From positions 124,001-188,000 of the forward strand of contig JANBVO010000045.1 in the NCBI GenBank assembly GCA_030052745.1: a stretch of 64,000 nucleotides of DNA. The letters are read 5' to 3'. The position numbers and the translations under genes are program-made. The stretch's first letter is position 1, and each line of letters starts with the position of its first letter. Under the pieces are notes generated by a model. It ran no database searches and was not told the origin of the DNA. It was given only the letters and a program-made list of their open reading frames with translations. This DNA comes from Pleurostoma richardsiae (taxonomy: Eukaryota; Ascomycota; Sordariomycetes; Calosphaeriales; Pleurostomataceae). This document shows, piece after piece, positions 34,448 to 45,873 of the stretch.

Positions 34448-34861
34448 AAGCATAATGAGCAGGAACAATAAAGCAAGCCGGTAGTTTGTGATGCCGTGAA
34501 GGTATGTATGGTTGATCGCATCTAGACACGTTTCAAGGGTCGCTATAAGCGTTTGCAACGCTCTGCAGCGACGACGTAGAACAGGTTTTGGTGAAGTTAT
34601 CGGGCAATAGTCCATCTTCTACAGTTTCCCAGTACGGCAGGGAACGTATATATAGTGTAATAGCTAATAATTGACACGACACGGTCTCGTGAATACACGG
34701 TCTCGATTTCGGAAACTCTTGGTACTCATATCAAACAAAGGTCATGATGCCATGAAACGAGACGCCAGGTGTTCCGGTGGAGAAACTGGCTCTCGCCGTC
34801 CATACTTCCTATGCACTTTTGAGATGCATCCTTACCCTCTCCCGACTCAACACTGACCCGC
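34448..34861. other. Intergenic, convergent 3' ends
   Basis: Only 3' flanking DNA is seen between the MFS gene and the acid phosphatase gene. Confidence 0.4.
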
Positions 34862-36427
34862 CTAAGCCTTCACGCCCTCACCGGTGGCAGCGCCGGTACC
34901 GGCAGCGGCGGCAGCAGCCTGGCTCCTCTTCTTCGTGAGCCTCAAGCCACCAATCGCCATGACCAGGCCCTCAACACCCAGGATGACGACCAGCGTGACA
35001 AGCGCGCCGATGACCCCGGCGACAGGCTTCGACACGCCGTTGCCACCCTTGTCGGTGGAGGTCGTGTTGCTCGACCCACTGTCGGAGCCAGAGGAGGACG
35101 AGCTCGAGTAGGAGGCGCATGTGCCGGTGGTGTTACCGCAGGCGGCGCACCACGACGCGGTGTCGCTGATGGTGAACTCCTGCATGCCGGAGACGAAGTC
35201 GGCCCAGGACAGGACGGTCTCGGCCTGACCGAACAGCGGGTACGCCGTTAGCGGGTTGGAGTCGCTGGCGGAACCGTTGGCGAAGAGGAAGCGCACGCTG
35301 ATGTCGTCTGTGCTGAGGGCCGAGGTGCTGTTGGTGTCGACAGTAGCGTTGGTCACCAGCTCAAAGGTCATGGAGCTGGCGTAGTCAACAATACCGTAGA
35401 AATTGGCGCTGGCGGCGGGCAGGCCGGCGAGACCGAAGAAGGACATGAAGGTGCCGTAGGCGCCGAACTGCATGCTCAGGCGCTGCGCCGAGGTCTTGGC
35501 GGGCGCGGCGAGAACAGTGGTGTTGAGCGCGTCAAGGATCTGACCGGCGAGGACGGAGCCGGAAATGGCACGGATGGGCTCCGAGGCATTGTACGCCAGA
35601 CCCCACTCGTGGGCGTCGGCGAGGGTCTGCAGTTGATGCAGGCTCGAGTTCGTTAACAGGTAGTCGGAGGGGATGCTGCTGTTGTGGATGGTGGCCACAT
35701 GGATGAGATCCCAGACTGTTCAGAGGTGCTGTCAGCTCGCTGCACGTATCCCATGCAACGCCGGGTGCAACGCCGGGGTAGGGCAGGGGTGCTCACTGGT
35801 ATAAGCGTTCTTAAAGTTCGTCTCATCCTCGGTGAAGGTGGCGTTGATCACGGGCAGGATGCTGTGGTAGAAGTCGAGGGTGCGCGACTGGGTGGAGACG
35901 AACTCGTCGCTCTTGAAGTAGTCGTTGCTGCTGACAACGGCGTTACCGCAGCCGGAGCTGCCCTGCAACCAGCCGCTGTCCTCACTGCCGCTGCTGCTGG
36001 CGGCCGCGCTCGACGCGCTGATGGGGATGTACTGGTAGCCATTGAGGGGCGCCTCGACAGTGCTGCCGTTGGCGAGCGTCTGCTCGGCTGCGGAGCCCGC
36101 CGGCGGGTAGAGGCCCTGCAGGAAGACTTGCGCCGAGTTGTACAGCACGTTATCGACGGGGGCGACGACGCTCAACTGCGACAGCTTGACGACGTTGGGC
36201 TGGATGGCCAGGATCTGGCTGGTGCCGTTCTCGGCCACGTACCGACTGCGGTAGTAGCTGCCGGAGACGTAGACCTCGTCCGCGCCGAGCGCCGTCAGGC
36301 TGGTCGGCGGCGTCGACTTGGACGTCCGGTCGCCGTGACGGTGAAAGACATAGGCGCCGAGGACGGTCTCGGCCGCCGCCGGAGACAGCAGCGGAAGCAG
36401 CCCGGCCAGGATATAAGTGAGCTCCAT
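34862..36427 (-). CDS. Histidine acid phosphatase-like membrane-anchored protein
   Basis: Two exons are inferred, complement(34862..35715, 35797..36427), 494 residues; intron GTGAGC...GAACAG joins N-A-Y-T to I-W-D-L-I-H. After a signal peptide (about 1-19) comes the catalytic R-H-G-D-R-T at 30-35 of the histidine phosphatase superfamily. A G-A-Y-G-T-F-M-S-F-F-G-L-A segment stands where the second catalytic motif is expected. No HD dipeptide occurs anywhere, so the proton donor is not evident. Several N-glycosylation sites (N-x-T/S) lie in the ectodomain. A Ser/Gly stalk leads to one C-terminal helix (V-I-G-A-L-V-T-L-V-V-I-L) and a short basic Lys-Lys-Arg tail, so the protein is type I and faces the wall or vacuole lumen. 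Activity may be phosphate release or may be lost. Confidence 0.85.
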
Positions 36428-37678
36428 GGCAAATCAGAGCTAGTGAGCTGCAGCAGTGTTTCTTGCGGCAATTGGGGTCACAGAGTCAAGATGCTGGCTC
36501 CAATCCGAGTCTGGGAGAGCACCAACAAGCTCCGGGCAGGGGATTCCAGCAGACTTTCAGGCCAATTGCTCGACTGAAGACGAGGGGAAGGCGGAACAAA
36601 CCTCGGAGGATGGGGGGAAGGGTGGGAGCTACTAATGTACATTAGTAGCAGCACCGGAGATCCAACTGCGAAGCCGCAGCGCGGCGGTTGCAGCAGAGGT
36701 TGAAGAGGGGAAGCTTTTCCCACGCTCAATTCATCCCCCCCACCTTGGACAGTGAATCAGCAATTGAACATCTCGCCCGGCCTATCTAGCCTTCAAGTGG
36801 AGGGCGTAGCGAATAGCGCGACGGGCATATCGAGACTGACCAGAAAGACGGCTGCACGTCCGGCGAATGGCGAGCGGCCCTCCAAAGGCTAAGGGGGTCA
36901 AGGTTTGCCTCGCTAGCACTACACAGTGGTAGTGGATCCATCAGATGCTCTATCGCGAGAACTTTTTTGTCCCGTTGCGGTTATGCAGTCCTGTGCATCT
37001 CCGCGCTCACTCCGATAGCCTGAGGGCGATCGTCACACACCGATAGCATGTCGGACGGACAGCTGTCGGGTCGCGGCCCATGATGCGCGACTTTCTCCTG
37101 CCAGCTCTCACCACTTCCGCTGAGCGGCCGGAGTTCTGCATCGCTGCACCAGTATCGACGACTATGACCGGGGAGAGCTTGGCTTATCTTGAGCGATGAG
37201 TCAAGACTTGGATAGCCATTATTGGTGTGGTGTCCGGCCAAGGTGGGAGGGAAAACAGGGGAACAGACAGACACAATCTGGATGCTCGATTAAGCGTCTC
37301 GAGCCCCGCACCCTTAACGTTAGTCTTATGCGCCGCCATTCAAAGAAACATGACTGAATGAACGGGGTCGGGCGGAATTGCCGTTCCTTCGCGGCAGTCC
37401 CCGACGTTCCACCAGCCATCGATCTAGGAGGCCGTCTATGTCCGATACCGATAACCGATGTGACAAGAGGCTATTATGGTGGCGTCCCTTTAGCAGGGCA
37501 AAACAACGGACCTGTTACTGGGATGGACACGGCCGGGAGCCGATCAGGCCTGGCGACACCGGGGGCACACTGTATCCAAAACACGCGCGAACGCTGTTCT
37601 TGCAAAGCATCCTATCGTGCCGTATCATACATAGGTAGGGAGTCGGGTCGCAAAGAGACGAGGGCGAGCAGGTGGCTG
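36428..37678. other. Intergenic, 1.25 kb
   Basis: Promoter of the phosphatase gene and 3' flank of the reductase gene. No gene seen. Confidence 0.4.
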
Positions 37679-38888
37679 TTAGAGCTTGCTCTTGGCCTTC
37701 CTGCCGTCCTTGACGTTCTTCGAGTGCCCGGACACCAGAAAATCCGGGTACTTCATGTCCGCGTCCAGGCCCACAGTGACACCATCCGTCCGCCTCCACG
37801 AGGCCCCGTCAACGACGATATTTGTGCCATTGACATAGTTTCCGGCGTCGCTGAACAGCCACACTGTTGCGTCGGCGATGTCCCGGACCGTGCCAAATCT
37901 TCCGCTCGGTATCCCCCTGCTGAGCTCCTTCTCCGATATAGTCTTGCTGGCTAGGCGCTCCATTCCCTCCGTCCCCGTGATCGGTCCCGGGGCGATCACG
38001 TTCGCTGTAACCCCCATTGGGCCGTACTCCAGTGCCACGGAGGCCATGAGACTATCGACGCCTGCCTTGGCGGCGCTTACATGGGCCTGCAGCGGCATCC
38101 CCGTGTAGTGGAACGTTGCGGAGACAGCGATTATCCGACCGCCTGTCACGGTCTCTCCTGCCGCCGGCGGGTTTGTATTCTGTGACGCTGATTTTATGAG
38201 GTGGGGGATCGTGGCCTTGATCGTGTTAAAGGTGCCAACGGTGTCGATGTCAATAACGGCTTTGAAGCCGCCGGGAGAGAGCGCGGAGAGAGGAGCGACA
38301 AAGTTACCCGCTGCGCCAGCACTGAACCGAAGAGCCGATGTTAGTTAATGCCAAGTAATACAAGGGGCGTCGTTGGGCAGTGACTGACATGACATAGTCG
38401 ATTCCACCGAACTCTTTGATGCAGCGATCAACGGCGCCTTGCAGGCTCTCGAACTGCCCAGGCTAGGTAAGCACCTGCCCAGACAACAACTGGCCTAGCA
38501 GAATCGATATGTATCTGGCTTTCAGGGGGGTCTCTCAGGCACACGTACGCTCCGGACATCGACGCCGCCAATCCCCAGGACCTGTGCACCGTCGCGGACT
38601 TTCGCGATCTCCCTTGCAGCTTTTTCGGTCTTCTCAGCGTTGCGGCCGATGATGCAGGCGTTAGCACCGAGGTGCACAAGCGCACGTGTCTGCGCGCTGC
38701 AGATGGAGCCCGCGCCGCCGGTCACGAAGACGACGCGGTTGTCTGCAAAGCAAATCGGTTAGAGTCAGTATGTGGTCGGCAGCAGAGTTAAACAGCGAAG
38801 ACGTATGCAGTGTAAGGTGGTCTCCGCTCTTACCGAAGATGCCGTCTCTCCACACATTGCTCAGGTATTCTGACCGAGGAACCGCCAT
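37679..38888 (-). CDS. SPS19: Peroxisomal 2,4-dienoyl-CoA reductase (SDR)
   Basis: Four exons are inferred, complement(37679..38321, 38389..38453, 38549..38742, 38834..38888), 318 residues; donors GTAAGA, GTACGT, GTCAGT. The N-terminus S-E-Y-L-S-N-V-W-R-D-G-I-F and the cofactor loop T-G-G-A-G-S-I-C-S are typical of Sps19/DECR2. The catalytic region S-A-T-F-H-Y-T-G-M-P-L-Q-A-H-V-S-A-A-K lacks the classical SDR tyrosine four residues before the lysine, as known for this subfamily. The last three residues are S-K-L, a perfect type-1 peroxisomal targeting signal. The enzyme reduces 2,4-dienoyl-CoA with NADPH so that unsaturated fatty acids can enter peroxisomal beta-oxidation. Confidence 0.93.
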
Positions 38889-39716
38889 GGCGTCGAGAGG
38901 AGACGGGGCAGCTGGCGAAGCCAGCTATAAGGCGGATCGGGGTCTCTAAGGAGTTCCTCGTCCACGGCGGCAGCGGCGACGAAGACAAGAGATCCCACGA
39001 ACAGATAGGTGTAGAGCTCATAGAAAGCTACATGTGTCCATGTGGAGCGGTTCATTGCGTTCTTCTGCGACCCCGACAGGCCAAGGAGATACAAAGGTAC
39101 AGGCCCGGTAGTGTTGATCCGGGAGTGTGGGCGCCTGCCTCGGCCGCTCCCTCTTGTGGGGAGGAGGATATTGGCGCCTCAGAAACCAGGCAGCCAGAAT
39201 ATGACCCCGCACCCCACCTTTCCCGCTAACGAAGACACCATCCCGATGACCTTCACGGTTCACCGTAACCGTAAGCACTCTAGGTCCTGATGAGGTAAAG
39301 TCGCGCCGTCTTCCTTCACCACTATCGCACCGCAGAGCGCGGCGCGCTAGGGAGCATCGTCGTGGAAACCCTGACGCTTCTGTCCGTTGCGACGCTGCCT
39401 GTCTGCTCTGCTTGCGCCTCGAACCGCGGGGTCTGGCGTTCTATCAGGCGTTGGTAGAGTGACACCTCGAAGCCAAGGCATCATCGTCATACTCCGCCGC
39501 CTTCTCCAGGCTCCTCATCTGCAGTCACCCACGGCACACCCAACCTACTTAGCTCGACTCCCCGACTGTCGAGTCTCGAGTCACTTCCTCTTCATATCTG
39601 GACTCAACTTCATAGCCACTCAATAAACAACAAACCTTTGGTGTCGTGACGTCCAAAGTCTTGCTTAAATAACAGCAGCCGACACACAAGCCAGACCAAC
39701 CCTTCTGCTCTACTTG
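38889..39716. promoter_or_regulatory. Divergent promoter region, SPS19-like and Rad60-like genes
   Basis: About 830 bases lie between the start codons of the two divergent genes. No clear TATA box or known operator was recognised. Confidence 0.4.
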
Positions 39717-41390
39717 ATGGCGGAGCCCTCGAACCAGCCTGCCGCCCCCGCGGGCTCTACTCCCAGGAAGAAGAAGCCGCCGCTGATGTTCCAGCGCATC
39801 GCTCTCAAGCGAAAGCCGGATGAGATTCGGGATGGCCCTGGCTCGGCAGAAAAGAAGGTCAAGGAGGATGATGGTCTGGATCTGTTTCGCCGCTCAAAGG
39901 ACTATTTCGAAGAGTTTGCCGGCGATCTGGGAACACAGTCGGACAACCAGGGGCTGAAGTCAGGGACCGGAGGTGAGGAGCATGGAGCTTCTCCCTCTCC
40001 GAAACATCGCAAGGTTCCGTACGAAAAGTTCTATGAGGGCATGTCCGAAGAGGCCTTGAGGGACACGGAGAGGCAGATGGAGATGTACTCCGATGGCAAT
40101 GGAGAATGGGAAGTCAAGCCTGGCCTCATCGTGTACAGCACTCCAACGTCTGCTGGCAAGAGGAAGTCGCAAGCCGAGGAACCCAACCCCAGTCCCGCAT
40201 CAGTGCCTTCGACCGGCGGAAGCAACAAGCGTATTCGGCTGAAACTCAACCTCCCCAGGAGGGATAGTACCGCTGTGACCAGCTCTGGCCAGAAGGTCAG
40301 TGCAGCCACAGGTGACCTCTTGCCCACACCAAACGCATCGGACTCCCGCGAGACTCCTGCAACGCCGCGCCGCATCATACCGCTTGACGATGATTCAAGC
40401 GACGAGCCTATCTCTGCGTCGAGGGGCCGTTCTGCACGAAAAGACAAACAAGCAACAGCCACGCAGAGTAAGGTAGCGCCTGCGATATCGCTGGATGACG
40501 ACGACGACGATGACGATGACTATGGCTTCCGTTTCGACGATGATGACAACAAGAACAGCAACAGGGACGACATCTCCGAGGAAGCCGCATCATCGCTAGA
40601 TGAACCCCCCATGAACAACGAGTTTGCCGCGTATATAGAGGCCGCCCGCAGAGAAATTGCTCGGAACGCTGCGGCACCCAACTCAGTGACCCCAGCCTCT
40701 CCAGGCGAGTCGGCAGAGATGCCTGAGCCCATCTTCAAAATGGTCATTCTCTCTCGTCTGAACCGCCCGGCTGTGGTGAAGCCACTCGCCGTGCAACGCA
40801 GACTCTCACAGAATATGAAACTCGTCCGCGACACCTGGATCTCGCGTGCTATTGTTGCCGGTGCGATCAGCCCTGAAGAGAGGGATGACGTTTTCTTGAC
40901 GTGGAGGGGTTCTAAGATCTACGGGACCACCACGGGGCTTAGCCTGGGCCTGAGGCCCGACGCCAACGGCTGGCTCGAGCCCAGGGCCTACGAGGAGGGT
41001 GGGTACAGCCGGGGTTCGCTGCTGCTGGAGGCCTGGACCGAGGAGGATTACCAGGCGGAGCAGGAGGAGAGGGAGCGGCAGCGCCGGCGTGACCGCGGCG
41101 AGTACTCGGATGACGACGAGATGAGCGACATGCAGTCCCCAGTCGTGAATGAGGAGGACGAGGAGAAGATCCGCGTCATCTTGAAAGCCAGAGACACGGA
41201 GCCCGTCAAGCTGACCGCCTGGGCCAGTACGGATGTCAACATCCTGATTGCTGCTTACCGGAAGCAGCGTACTGTCCCTCCGGACTGCGAGATCAGCCTG
41301 TACTTCGATGGAGACAAGCTGGCGGAGGACTCGACGGTCGGCGATGCGGATATCGGAGATATGGAGACGGTAGAAGTCCACATAAAGTAG
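39717..41390 (+). CDS. Rad60/Esc2-like protein with C-terminal SUMO-like domain
   Basis: One uninterrupted frame of 557 residues, starting at the ATG that follows a TTG. The N-terminal half is polar and disordered, with basic K-R-K patches and an Asp run near 258-270. A helical middle part with W-x-S-R-A and V-F-L-T-W-R-G-S-K-I-Y-G (about 360-410) is followed by a charged coiled coil of E-E-R-E-R-Q-R-R. The last ~75 residues form a ubiquitin-like fold ending in M-E-T-V-E-V-H-I-K, without a C-terminal diglycine. This is the Rad60/Esc2/NIP45 pattern, in which SUMO-like domains bind the SUMO E2 and help genome stability in the nucleus. Only one clear SUMO-like domain is visible; a second degenerate one may lie around 360-430. 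Confidence 0.85.
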   Translation: MAEPSNQPAAPAGSTPRKKKPPLMFQRIALKRKPDEIRDGPGSAEKKVKEDDGLDLFRRSKDYFEEFAGDLGTQSDNQGLKSGTGGEEHGASPSPKHRKVPYEKFYEGMSEEALRDTERQMEMYSDGNGEWEVKPGLIVYSTPTSAGKRKSQAEEPNPSPASVPSTGGSNKRIRLKLNLPRRDSTAVTSSGQKVSAATGDLLPTPNASDSRETPATPRRIIPLDDDSSDEPISASRGRSARKDKQATATQSKVAPAISLDDDDDDDDDYGFRFDDDDNKNSNRDDISEEAASSLDEPPMNNEFAAYIEAARREIARNAAAPNSVTPASPGESAEMPEPIFKMVILSRLNRPAVVKPLAVQRRLSQNMKLVRDTWISRAIVAGAISPEERDDVFLTWRGSKIYGTTTGLSLGLRPDANGWLEPRAYEEGGYSRGSLLLEAWTEEDYQAEQEERERQRRRDRGEYSDDDEMSDMQSPVVNEEDEEKIRVILKARDTEPVKLTAWASTDVNILIAAYRKQRTVPPDCEISLYFDGDKLAEDSTVGDADIGDMETVEVHIK

Positions 41391-41905
41391 GGCCCTACCA
41401 GCGTTTGGAGCCGCACAGCTGAGACTCTGTTCTGGCAGCGGCGGGCTTCGTGAGGGCTCGAGACTGGGCGATGACTTGGGTATGTCGGAAATGCGAATAC
41501 GGTCGTGATGGGGATCACATAGGTTTCATTGCTGGAACCACCAAAAAAGGTCTCATACAGGGATGCGCCTGCTATGGTGGGTTTGCCTTTCGATATCATC
41601 AGTAAGGACAGTCGGCTTTGGGAGGCATGATACCCGGTTTCATAATGGTTCACGAAGCGTGAGTAACTTCCTTAGGTAAATGGTCAAGCAACCAGTGGCA
41701 GTAGCCACGACCATATGGTCAGCAAAATCATAATTCTCGTCTATTTATTTGCCTCAGTCCTTCCTTACTTTTACCCAAGAGATGGCGAAGCCATAACCGA
41801 AAACGCCGGATCGCCTCACCCAATGCATGTGGTCGTTGAAAAGCACCGCCTCCCACCTTCCCTTCTTACCGGACAACGGGAACCAGCTGATCCCAGAGCA
41901 GCAGC
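41391..41905. other. Intergenic, convergent 3' ends
   Basis: 3' flanks of the Rad60-like and PNO1 genes. No gene seen. Confidence 0.4.
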
Positions 41906-42791
41906 TCAGAACCGCTCCTTCATCCTCGCAGCGACAGTCCGCAGCCCCTCGTACACCCGGCCTGGCCGCTTGCCCAGGATAAGAGAGACCACACTTTCTC
42001 TGGCAACGTGGATGTTCTTATAGGCGCCTAGAATGGAGATTTTGGAGTCTTGTAGGACGATTCTCGTCCGAGATGCTGTGAGCGTTGTGTCAGTTACAGA
42101 ACATCCGCAGGAGCTGGCCGTCGTTCAGACTCACTGTTCTCGATCGCAAATTTCGTCTTGCCGTCCTTGCCCGCGATACGACCCTTCAGGAATGTAAGTC
42201 TCCGTCTCACCACACAGTAGACAATGGGGTCAGCCAACTCACAATCGCTCTCGCCAGATGGTCGCCGTGTAGCGTCTTGACGTCCTTGATCTCGAACGTC
42301 TCAATGTACAGGTCGTCGAGCCGCAGCAGGGCGATGGCGTCGTCGACGTCAAAGCCGAGGGCGAAGGCACGCACGAAGTCGGCGCCCTTCTGAATGGCGC
42401 CCGGCTCGGTGCCGGCCTTGCTGCTGGTGCGCAGCTCGACGCACTTGCTCTTGATGTTCATGCGCACCTGCAACTTCAGGTGCTCGACAAGGGGCGGGTA
42501 GATCTTGGACCACTGCGCCTTGCAGGCGGACATGCGGTGCGGTGGGATGGGCACCTTGCGCGTCTCTGCACGGGTCACCAGCCCAGCATCCTTGGCGGGC
42601 GCGAAGCGCGGCCGGCCCTCCTCATCGATGGCCATGGAGTCCTCGTCAGCGGCTGGCGCTGCGGGTTGGGCGGCAGCGTCAAGGCTGGGGGCATCGAGGA
42701 GGAGTTCTTCGTCGTTGGAGGCGGACGGAAGAGGGATGTCGGCGGGAGCATCGGCCTCGAGGGGCTGCTTGAGCGCCGTCGGGGCAGGCAT
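41906..42791 (-). CDS. PNO1: Pre-rRNA-processing KH-domain protein Pno1/Dim2
   Basis: Three exons are inferred, complement(41906..42075, 42135..42183, 42243..42791), 255 residues, the usual size. Introns GTGAGT...GAAG and GTGAGT...CACAG close in frame. An acidic, Ala/Pro-rich N-terminus (about 1-85) precedes the conserved region with V-P-I-P-P-H-R-M, W-x-K-I-Y-P-P-L-V-E-H-L, M-N-I-K-S-K-C-V-E-L-R-T and G-F-D-V-D-D-A-I-A-L-L-R-L. The KH-type RNA-binding part at the C-terminus has G-R-I-A-G-K-D-G-K-T and R-I-V-L-Q-D-S-K-I-S-I-L-G, ending in A-R-M-K-E-R-F. Pno1 escorts 18S rRNA methylation and cleavage in 40S assembly, in nucleolus and cytoplasm. Confidence 0.95.
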
Positions 42792-43423
42792 CTCGGATAT
42801 ATTCTCGTACTGATGGGCGGTGTAGATAGGCGTTGATTGAGCTCGGAAGGGAGATTCAGCTGAAGAATCGGCTCCAGAAGGCTCTGATGCTGCCTTGTGA
42901 GAATAACGATTGCAGGACTTTGAGGAGAAAGATCGAAGCACGCCGAGAGCAGGTTGCGTAGGTCCCACCGCACGTCCACGGTGTGCTGGCTGTGTCTGCA
43001 CTTCTTCACCGGTCTGGCTCTCTCTCCGCTATCGTGAACTTTTTTTCGCAGCCAAAATTCGCCCTCGTCTTGGTGGGCTGTCGGGAGTGGAGGCGCAGAT
43101 CCTTTATCGGCCCTTATCGACTGGCCCGCAGCCTCTTGCACCCTTCCGGTCCACTATTAGCCGGCTTTCCCTCGTCGGCGCTCTTTAGCGCGTCATTGAC
43201 GGGAAAAGGGACTTCCAAGCGTAGAGTCGCATCTTTTTTTCCTTCCCACTCCCTCCTTGTGCTGTTTCGTCACATCGCAGATCCGTCGTTCGTCGCTGGT
43301 GGCTGCAGAGAAGAGACCGGAGGAGAGAGGCTGATAACTTGGCGACTCAACTCTCTTGCCCTGATGCGCCGTCAGTAGCAGCATCACTCCCACGTCTTCC
43401 CTTCAACAGGATGACTGTCCACC
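42792..43423. promoter_or_regulatory. Divergent promoter region of PNO1 and MDM31
   Basis: About 630 bases between two divergent start codons; shared control is possible. No TATA box was seen. A 7-codon upstream reading frame overlaps the MDM31 start at 43411-43434. Confidence 0.45.
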
Positions 43424-45873
43424 ATGTCGGCTAGCACCACCACGGCCCATCTCGGCCGCCATCTCTGGTCTTCGCTTGGCTACCCGGCGGCTGCCGAAGT
43501 CTTGGGCTGGAACCTGCCGCTGCCGCTGCGGATCAGTTCGTTGAATATTTCCCGAGCTGGACAAGCTTACAGTAGACCCATCCTGTCGCGATTCTTCCAC
43601 GTCTCCCGACCATTCTCCCGAAACCCCAAGTTGTCGGCACACAATGTCAAGCGAAGCTGCACCTCCGGCGGCCTCCTTCTCCTGAGCCTCAGCTCGCCCT
43701 CATCTTCAGAAACGGTGGCGGCCGGCTGCGCTGCAGCTGCAGAATCTGCTCTAAGCACAGGCACTACACGAAGCGGGAACATCGGCCATCTGGCGAGGGA
43801 AGCATGGCAGCGCAGTGTGCACACGAGCGCCAGAGGCAGAGTCCGGTTCTCCGGCCGGCGAAGGAAGAGCACAAATGCGGAAGACTCGGCGAAGACAGCC
43901 AAGTCCCAGGCACAGCCGCGACAAACAGCGCCGACTGAAGCTCCGAAGCCTACACAGGATGCGAAACCAAAGCCTGCTGATGGGCATCCCGAGTCGATTA
44001 CAGACTCAATGTCCAAGTACCTGCACCTTCCAAACCTGTCACATCTGCCCAAGATGCCACACCGCCCGACGAAAGAGGAACTTCTGGCGGCTGCGAACGG
44101 CTTCTTCGAGAGGCTAAAGGTCCGGCTTAAGTGGTTCTCTATCAGAAGCATGAGGCCGTGGAACGCCGATGAGTGGGGAGCGTTCGTTTCGTGGGTTATG
44201 TTGGGCCATTTAGTGTGGATTCTTGTGGGTACAACGACATTCTTCTCCTTGATCATCTTCATGGTCAACACCGTCTTTGCGCAAGGTAAGCAAGCTACTT
44301 TGGGCACCCAGCGTCGGCTATGGTGCATGCTGACCGGATGGTAGAAACTTTGGCCAAATGGATCGGCGACTACCTCACCCAGTCCGCTGGGGTCACAGTT
44401 GTTTTCGAGTCCGCCATAGTACCCAAGTGGAAGGACGGTGTGATCACATTCCGCAACGTCTTTGTCTCCCGCCGACCAGGCCAGATCAAATCGACAGTCA
44501 CGAAGGGCTCATCGAGCACAGCTGCTGCCGCCGCTGCGGCACGTCACGGCGTTGTGGCCGACGCTCAAGACGCTATTGAAGATGATGGAAACTACACACA
44601 ATTCGACCTGACGATCAGCGCTGTCGATGTTACGTTGTCCTTCCTAAAGTGGTGGAACAGCAAAGGGCTGCTTAAAGATGTTGATGTGAAGGGCGTCCGG
44701 GGCGTCGTCGACCGGACATCGGTTCGTTGGCCGGAGGAGCAGCTAGATCCCCTCTCGTACCGACACGAACATCAGCCCGGCGACTTTGAGATTGAGCGGT
44801 TCAAGCTTGAGGATCTGCTTGTGACGGTCCATCAGCCAGAAGGGTTCCGCCCTTTCTCTGTGAGCATCTACAGCTGTGAGCTGCCACAGCTACGGAAGCA
44901 GTGGCTATTCTACGACTTCCTCTCTGCCAGCCACATGTCTGGGTCTTTCGATGGGTCCTTATTCACGATCCATCCCAGGCAGATCCATGGAGTAGCTGCT
45001 GGGGACGATCATGCCGTGGCTGATAGCCTCGGGGAACCTAATGCCTGGAAGAAGTTCAGCAGACTGCGCATTGATGGGCTCAAGATCGATCACTTGAACC
45101 GTGGTGTCCAGGGTCCTTTCGGCTGGATCTACGAAGGCAATGTTGATATTGTTGCGGACATCATGTTCCCAGCCGAACCCGATGAGAGCATAGGCAAAGT
45201 TGTGAGCGACTTCTACGACAAGATGGAGGAGGCTGTCACTAGCAATCGCTACCTTCGTATCTTGGACAACAAAGCCCCTGATAACAGGATTGACAACACG
45301 TTCTTGGCTGGTGCAGACAGCCAGCAAGGTCACTTGACGCTTGAGCCGGATTCGGCAACCTCTCGTCATGCTGATTCTGCGTCTGTCGAAGAGAATCCTA
45401 GCATAGCCTCTTCGGAGTCGGCTGATTTGGCATTAACGTCGACGTCGCCACCCAACGCTGGCAGCACGACGAACACCAGCGTCAATGCTGAACCGCCCAG
45501 GTACCTGGTAATGGACCTCCGTATCCACCTCAACGATGTCCGCGCCGCGGTGCCGCTCTTCCATCCGACGCCAGACATGAGCTACGTCAACCAGACTCTC
45601 ATCCGCCCCATCGTGGCCTACATCAACGCCAAGCGCACCTACATCCCCATCACTTGCCGCATCGTCAAGCGAAACTCGGACTTTGACGGCTCTTGGACTG
45701 TCTTTGACTGTGGTCTCATGGACGATATGTCCGCCGAGGTGTACGCGGCTTTCGCCCGGGATGTCGAGGATCAGCAGTCTCGCGTCCGCCGGCTCAAGAA
45801 AGTCGGCTTCTGGGCTATCAGCGTTGCCGTCCAGGCGCTGCTGGTCGGCGTGGCGGGCGACCTGATGACCTAG
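43424..45873 (+). CDS. MDM31: Mitochondrial inner-membrane protein Mdm31-like
   Basis: Two exons are inferred (43424..44285, 44345..45873), 796 residues; 59-base intron GTAAGC...GGTAG. The N-terminal ~140 residues are rich in Arg, Ser and Ala with few acids, as in a mitochondrial presequence. A basic Lys/Pro linker follows. Then comes a long transmembrane stretch at about 258-287 after R-P-W-N-A-D-E-W, the family core with W-K-D-G-V-I-T-F-R-N-V-F-V-S-R-R, and a conserved C-terminal half with Y-I-P-I-T-C-R-I-V-K. A final hydrophobic helix (F-W-A-I-S-V-A-V-Q-A-L-L) ends the protein. In yeast Mdm31 and Mdm32 shape mitochondria, anchor mtDNA and bear on cardiolipin handling; the same is inferred here. 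Confidence 0.9.
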
